64,000 bases of DNA, from positions 20,787-84,786 of the forward strand of contig NZ_BJLP01000006.1 in the NCBI RefSeq assembly GCF_006538705.1, given 5' to 3'. This document shows positions 59,805-64,000 of the stretch, piece after piece. The stretch's first letter is position 1, and each line of letters begins with the position of its first letter. The DNA comes from Cellulomonas uda (GTDB taxonomy: Bacteria; Actinomycetota; Actinomycetes; Actinomycetales; Cellulomonadaceae). Made by a program: the position numbers and the translations under genes. The notes under the pieces were generated by a model. It was not told the origin of the DNA. It was given only the letters and a program-made list of their open reading frames with translations, and ran no database searches.

Positions 59805-60609
59805 TCACCGCACGCGCACGCGGACCTGGTCCCCGGGCTCGAGCACGTGCACCGCGCAGCCCGGCGCCCGCCGCGCGACGGCCGCGGCGAACGCCGGACC
59901 GGCCGCGTCCATCCAGCCGGGCGGCAGCCGCCGCGACCGCCTCGGCGGCCTGGACCGGGTCCATGTGCCCGCCGGACAGCCGCGGCCCCCACCCGCCCAC
60001 GGGCACCAGCGCGAGGTCGATGGGCCCGCCCGCGAGCGCAGGCAGCTCCGCCATCTGCGGGAACGGCGCGGTGTCCCCCGCGAACCACACCCGCACCCCG
60101 GGGCCGACGACGAGGAACCCCACGGCCGCGTTCGGCCGGTGCGGCATGGGCCGGTGCCCGTGCACCGCGGTCACCGGCCGCACACGCACGCCCGTGCCGG
60201 GCACGTGCCACCACGAGCCCTCGGGCACCGCGACCGCCGGCACGCCGTGGCGGGTGAGCCAGTGGGCGTTGCTGGGCGGTGCGACCACGGGCGTCGCGCC
60301 CAGCAGCTCGAGCGAGCCCAGCTCCGCGTGGTCGTGGTGCAGGTGCGAGACCAGCACCGCGTCCGCGTCGCACCAGTCCTCGCGCCGCGGCGCCCCGCCG
60401 CGGCGGCGCAGCAGGCCCGCGTGACGGCGCAGCAGGGGGTCCGTCAGCAGCCGGACGCGTCGCGCGACCCCCGGCTGCTCCCCCGCGAGCGTGAGGTCGA
60501 GCACCACGCTCGCGTGACCGAGCCAGCGCACCGTGACATCGGGCACCGTGACATCGGGCACAGCGACGTCGGGCACAGCGACATCGGGCATCTCGTCCCG
60601 CGACGTCAC
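59805..60609 (-). pseudogene. Metallo-beta-lactamase-fold hydrolase, frame-broken
   Basis: Starts GTG at 60609, one base after the phosphodiesterase stop. Metal motifs SHLHHDHAELGS and WFAGDTAPFP are intact. After HMDPVQAAEAVAAAA (about 59930) the frame turns Arg-rich and runs to 59752, while another frame continues coherently as PPGWMDAAGPAFAAAVARR...VHVLEPGDQVRVRVR to a stop at 59805. The conserved PVHWGT segment with the last metal His is missing, so a deletion with frameshift seems to have removed it. UlaG-like substrate unknown; sequencing error cannot be excluded. Confidence 0.7.
60529..60588 (-). repeat. Four 15-bp in-frame tandem repeats
   Basis: Units read GATGTCGCTGTGCCC or GATGTCACGGTGCCC and near variants on the minus strand, encoding Pro-Asp-Val-Ala/Thr-Val four times at the N-terminus of the metallo-beta-lactamase-fold gene. 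Confidence 0.9.
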
Positions 60610-60610
60610 G

Positions 60611-62722
60611 TCACACCTCCCGCAGCCCGGCACGCCGCGCCCACCGCACGAGCTGCTCGTGCACGGCCTCCGCGCCCACGAGCAGGTGCTGCGCGCCGAC
60701 CGCCTCGCGCAGCTCGTCGTCCACGGGCCACTGCGCGGGGTGCAGGAGCATCGCGAGGTTCTGCGCCCCGCCGATCCCGCCGTGGGACCCGACCTGGCCC
60801 TCGAACGCGTGCACGTGCCCGCCCGGCGTGACGCGCGACACGAGCAGCAGGTCGCCCGTGTGCGGCAGCCGCGCGGCGCGCGCGAGGTCCGCGCGTCCCC
60901 GCGGCCCGTACGGCGCCAGCGGGTCCTCCCCCTCGACCGCGTCGGCCGGGTCCGCGTCGCGGTCGGGCTCCAGGAGCACCAGTCCGCGCGCACCGATCGC
61001 GACGAGCCCGCGCGTGCGCGTGTCCACGACGACCGCCCCGACGCCGGGCCGCGCGGCGAGCCCCGGCACGAGCGCGGGCCAGCGCTCCTGCAGCTCCTCG
61101 AGCACGAGCCGGTGGTCGGCTCGCGGGAACCACACCAGCCCGAGGTTCCCGGACCCGACGACGACCACCTCGGGCGGCTCGGGGGCCGCGGAGTCCCGCA
61201 CGCGACCCGACGCCCGTCCGGCGTCGGGCCCGACCGCGCGGCTGCCGCCCGAGCCCACGACGCTCGTCAGGAGCGCGTTGAGCGGTCCCCAGTCCTCGCC
61301 GGTCCCGCTCTGGACACCGCTCGCGTCCGGCCGCGCCATGAGCTCGCGCACGACGTCGAGCAGGCTCGCGCCCTCGAGCTGCTCGAACGTCTCGCCGAGC
61401 GCCTGCCCGTGGTCGGACAGCACGACGACGCGGTAGTCGCGCGGCGCGACCGCGACGGCCTGCTCGAGCGTGCGCAGCACCCGGTCGAGCCCTTCGAGCG
61501 CCCGCAGCGACTCGGGGCGCGTGGGACCGGCGTGGTGCGCGATCTCGTCGTAGTCGACGAGGTCGACGAACACCACCGGGTCGCCCCGGACGACCGCCTC
61601 GGCGACGAGCGACGTCGACAGGTCCCGCATGAGCACGTTCGTCACGCCGCGCAGCACGACGTACCAGCCGCCGCGCGAGATGCGCGGGCGCACGTCGCGC
61701 ACGTGCTGGCGCCGCGCCTGGTACAGCTCCTTGACGATCTCGCCGATCGTGAGCGAGACCGCGCGGGCGAGCACGAACGGGCTCGCGAAGAACCGCACGA
61801 ACTCCGCCCCCGGCCCCAGGCCACCGCCCGAGCCGTCGGGGGCGCGCGTGCGTGTGCGGCTCATCACGACGTACGCGCGCTCGGCATCGCCGGTGAACAT
61901 CGTGGACACGGCCGTGCCGCCGCCCGCCAGCAGCCCCTTGCCGTCGGTGAGGCGCGCCTCGACGAGCGCGGCGTCCGCGGGGTGGTTGGTCACGACGAGG
62001 CGGCCGAGCCCGCGGTCCCACCACCGGAACGCGGGGATCTCGCCGGACTCGCCGTGCAGCAGGCCGGCCTGGCTCGCGGGGGTCGTCGACGGCACGCGCG
62101 CCCACCACGTCTCGAGCCGGTGCGTGCCCTGCGTGAGCCAGCGCTGCATCGTCGGCGCGAGCCCGGCCTCGACCGCCTCGCGCAGCACGGGCTCGGCGAC
62201 GCCGTCGAGCTGCACGACGAGCATGCCGGCGGGCCTGCCCTGCGGCACGCGGCCGTCGAGCCGGCGCGCCTTGCGGCGGGCGCGACGCAGCACGTCGGAG
62301 ATCACGTACTCGGAGTCGTTCGCGCCGAGCAGCCAGCGGCCGACCGCCATGACGACCGCGGCGATCACGATGACGCGCACCACCGCCCACGCCGAGGTCA
62401 CCTCGATGCCCGGCACCAGGGAGAGCGCGGCCCACGCGATCGCGACCTGCGCGACGAGGCCGAGCACCAGGGCGCCCATCGCTCCGACGGGCCGTGCGAG
62501 CGCGCGCAGCGGGGGGCGCAGCGCGGGGTCACCGACGAACACGAGGAGCGCGACGACGAGCACACCGCCGACCCCGGTGGCCTCGACGCCGTCGACCAGG
62601 GCGATCGCGACCCCGAGACCCGCCGCCGTCGCGACGAGGCCGACGAGCGCGTCGGCCGCGTCACCGAACGTCGGCAGCCACGTCGCGCGCCGACGCGCGG
62701 TCTGCTCTCGCCCGTCGTCCAC
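60611..62722 (-). CDS. Membrane phosphodiesterase/alkaline-phosphatase-fold protein
   Basis: 703 residues. The N-terminal third has four helices (about 20-125) with a phage-holin-superfamily-IV-like repeat (GVGGVLVVALLVFVGDPALRPPLRALARPVGAMGALVLGLVAQVAIAWAALSLVPGIEV). The rest is a type I phosphodiesterase domain with VVQLDGVAEPVLREA, catalytic Thr in PSTTPASQAGLLHG, metal ligands VDLVDYDEIAHHAG and VVLSDHGQALGETF. Substrate may be an envelope polymer or nucleotide; unknown. GTG at 62722. Confidence 0.85.
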   Translation of the reverse strand: MDDGREQTARRRATWLPTFGDAADALVGLVATAAGLGVAIALVDGVEATGVGGVLVVALLVFVGDPALRPPLRALARPVGAMGALVLGLVAQVAIAWAALSLVPGIEVTSAWAVVRVIVIAAVVMAVGRWLLGANDSEYVISDVLRRARRKARRLDGRVPQGRPAGMLVVQLDGVAEPVLREAVEAGLAPTMQRWLTQGTHRLETWWARVPSTTPASQAGLLHGESGEIPAFRWWDRGLGRLVVTNHPADAALVEARLTDGKGLLAGGGTAVSTMFTGDAERAYVVMSRTRTRAPDGSGGGLGPGAEFVRFFASPFVLARAVSLTIGEIVKELYQARRQHVRDVRPRISRGGWYVVLRGVTNVLMRDLSTSLVAEAVVRGDPVVFVDLVDYDEIAHHAGPTRPESLRALEGLDRVLRTLEQAVAVAPRDYRVVVLSDHGQALGETFEQLEGASLLDVVRELMARPDASGVQSGTGEDWGPLNALLTSVVGSGGSRAVGPDAGRASGRVRDSAAPEPPEVVVVGSGNLGLVWFPRADHRLVLEELQERWPALVPGLAARPGVGAVVVDTRTRGLVAIGARGLVLLEPDRDADPADAVEGEDPLAPYGPRGRADLARAARLPHTGDLLLVSRVTPGGHVHAFEGQVGSHGGIGGAQNLAMLLHPAQWPVDDELREAVGAQHLLVGAEAVHEQLVRWARRAGLREV

Positions 62723-62727
62723 CGGCC

Positions 62728-62760
62728 GTCCTCGGGTCGTCCTCGGGTCGTCCTCGGGTC
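62728..62760. repeat. Three 11-bp tandem repeats upstream of the phosphodiesterase
   Basis: GTCCTCGGGTC is repeated three times exactly, six bases before the GTG start of the gene on the minus strand, leaving no clear ribosome binding site there. Confidence 0.85.
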
Positions 62761-62820
62761 GCCCACCGGCGGTCCGCCGGATGGTCCCAGTGCTGGTCTA
62801 CCGGCTGAACGCCTGCCGGT

Positions 62821-63054
62821 CTACCGGCGGGGTGGCGCCGGGCGGCGCAGGTCGGCGCCCCAGCGCTGCGACTGAGGGATCTGCAGCTCGTCGCACATGG
62901 CGTGCCAGACCTCGCGCGGGTCGGCACCGTCCTCGAGCGCGGCCGCGGGTGTGCGGTTCTCGAGCGCGCCGACGACGAGGGTCGCGACCAGCTCGCGCCC
63001 GTGCGCGCTGCCGAGCACCTCCTCGACCAGCTCCCAGAACTCGCTGTACCTCAC
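62821..63054 (-). CDS. DUF3046 protein
   Basis: 77-residue actinobacterial DUF3046 protein: RYSEFWELVEEVLGSAHGRELVATLVVGALENRTPAAALEDGADPREVWHAMCDELQIPQSQRWG. Function unknown; in many actinobacteria it is found near recA. GTG at 63054, six bases after CAGGCT. Confidence 0.9.
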   Translation of the reverse strand: MRYSEFWELVEEVLGSAHGRELVATLVVGALENRTPAAALEDGADPREVWHAMCDELQIPQSQRWGADLRRPAPPRR

Positions 63055-63060
63055 GGCGCC

Positions 63061-63066
63061 AGCCTG
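63061..63066 (-). promoter_or_regulatory. Possible leaderless -10 of the DUF3046 gene
   Basis: CAGGCT on the minus strand with a six-base spacer; first base departs from TANNNT. Confidence 0.3.
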
Positions 63067-63175
63067 TCACGCGCAGGCGTCGGGACGCACACGGCCGGCG
63101 GACGGGGCCGACGGACGCGGGGTCGCGGTCGGGACGCCCGCCCGCGGGCGGCGGGTGTGGGCGCGGCCTGCGACG

Positions 63176-64000
63176 ATGTCGCACGTGGTGCTCACCCGCT
63201 TCTCCGAGCCGACCCGCACGTGGTTCACCGGCGCGTTCACCGAGCCGACCGCCGCGCAGGTCGGCGCGTGGGACGCGGTCTCGGGCGGGCGGCACGCGCT
63301 CGTCGTCGCGCCCACCGGGTCGGGCAAGACGCTCGCGGCGTTCCTGTGGGCGCTCGACGGCCTGCTGACGAGCAGCCCGCCGGACGATCCGACGCACCGC
63401 TGCCGCGTGGTGTACGTCTCACCGCTCAAGGCGCTCGCGACCGACGTCGAGCGCAACCTGCGCTCGCCGCTCGTGGGGATCCGGCAGGCGGCAGCCCGGC
63501 TCGGCACGAGCCTCCCCGAGGTCGCGGTCGGCACCCGGACCGGCGACACGCCCCCCGCCGAGCGCCGCGCGTTCGCGACGCGACCGCCGGACGTGCTCAT
63601 CACGACGCCCGAGTCCCTCTACCTCGTCCTGACGTCGGGGGCACGCGCCGGGCTCGCGGGCGTGCACACCGTGATCCTCGACGAGATCCACGCCGTCGCG
63701 GGCTCGAAGCGCGGTGCGCACCTCGCGCTGTCGCTCGAGCGCCTCGACGTGCTGCTCGAGGCCTCGGGCCGGCCGCCCGCGCAGCGCATCGGGCTGTCCG
63801 CGACGGTCCGGCCCGTGGAGGCGGTGGCGTCCTTCCTCGCGGGGGCGCGGCCGCGGTCCGAGGGCGGGCGCGAGGTCGTCGTCGTGCAGCCGCCCGCGAC
63901 CAAGCAGATCGCGGTCGACGTCGTCGTACCCGTCCCCGACCTGTCCGACCTGGCGTCCGCGGGCGACCCCGCGTCGCGCGCGGCGGCCGCGGGCGACCCC
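63176..64000 (+). CDS. Lhr-type DEAD/DEAH helicase, partial (C-terminus outside window)
   Basis: First 275 residues of a large SF2 helicase. Walker A VVAPTGSGKTLAAFLWALD near residue 43, YVSPLKALATDVERNL, ITTPESLYLVLTS, DEIH box VILDEIHAVAGSKRGAHLALSLERL and motif III GLSATVRP match Lhr, the long ATP-dependent helicase of actinobacteria (about 1500 residues). ATG at 63176 lies in a TGCGAC-GAT-GTCGCA palindrome; no ribosome binding site. Other SF2 groups are less likely given PLKALA and SKRGAHL. Confidence 0.92.
   Translation, partial: MSHVVLTRFSEPTRTWFTGAFTEPTAAQVGAWDAVSGGRHALVVAPTGSGKTLAAFLWALDGLLTSSPPDDPTHRCRVVYVSPLKALATDVERNLRSPLVGIRQAAARLGTSLPEVAVGTRTGDTPPAERRAFATRPPDVLITTPESLYLVLTSGARAGLAGVHTVILDEIHAVAGSKRGAHLALSLERLDVLLEASGRPPAQRIGLSATVRPVEAVASFLAGARPRSEGGREVVVVQPPATKQIAVDVVVPVPDLSDLASAGDPASRAAAAGDP

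Noticed and set aside
60529..60588. Considered as a CRISPR-like repeat.
   Set aside because: Units are 15 bases, contiguous without spacers, and in frame with a coding sequence; no cas genes in the window.
63170..63184. TGCGAC-GAT-GTCGCA palindrome over the helicase start as an operator.
   Set aside because: Short palindromes are expected often at this GC content and no second copy was found.

Overview
The window is very GC-rich (roughly three quarters G+C), uses many GTG starts joined by 4-base stop/start overlaps, and carries actinobacterial markers: a dcw wall/division cluster, a HEPN-dinB pair, DUF3040, DUF3046 and DUF5302 proteins, lexA next to a LysM division-inhibitor-like gene and nrdR, a gluABCD importer, and a recA-recX-miaB-miaA-dapF-hflX neighbourhood. 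It reads as chromosomal sequence of a Gram-positive actinobacterium, most like the Cellulomonas group of Micrococcales (inference from gene content and order, not a database match). I see no phage, insertion sequence, CRISPR array, rRNA or tRNA.

Layout. 1-12074 (minus): dcw cluster mraZ-rsmH-ftsL-ftsI-murE-murF-mraY-murD-ftsW-murG, with murG cut by the window edge and a MraZ-box array upstream of mraZ. 12377-16996 (plus): moxR, DUF58 and transglutaminase operon. 17128-19292 (minus): DUF3040, then an SOS-type operon of a HEPN protein and dinB. 19399-21924: spermidine-synthase-like gene, cold-shock gene, PAC2 gene. 22066-25360 (minus): three-gene signalling operon (receiver-PP2C, CHASE3 histidine kinase, stand-alone receiver). 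25582-31476: HelD-like ATPase, serA, DUF5302, S9 peptidase. 31601-34172: nrdR and LysM gene diverging from lexA. 34237-37479: lactate dehydrogenase and DinG-type helicase. 37599-40904: ABC-2 exporter with TetR regulator. 41055-46175: nhaA, hflX, 16S-type methyltransferase, MFS transporter. 46103-49165 (minus): LigB-like, miaA, dapF, thioredoxin operon. 49214-50997: three YbjN-domain genes. 51061-56154: miaB and gluABCD. 56218-59565: RNase Y, recX, recA. 59805-64000: a frame-broken metallo-beta-lactamase-fold gene, a membrane phosphodiesterase, DUF3046, and an Lhr-type helicase cut by the window edge.

How it fits together. Two regulons can be read from operators. LexA-type boxes lie at the lexA/LysM divergence, before recA and before HEPN-dinB, so the SOS repressor, its activator, an error-prone polymerase and a probable division inhibitor are all within 41 kb. 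MraZ-type GTGG repeats with a 10-base period lie before mraZ and, inverted, before the oppositely oriented moxR operon. Many genes have a TANNNT -10 hexamer 6-7 bases before the start codon, the arrangement of leaderless actinobacterial mRNAs. Strong perfect hairpins mark most transcript ends.
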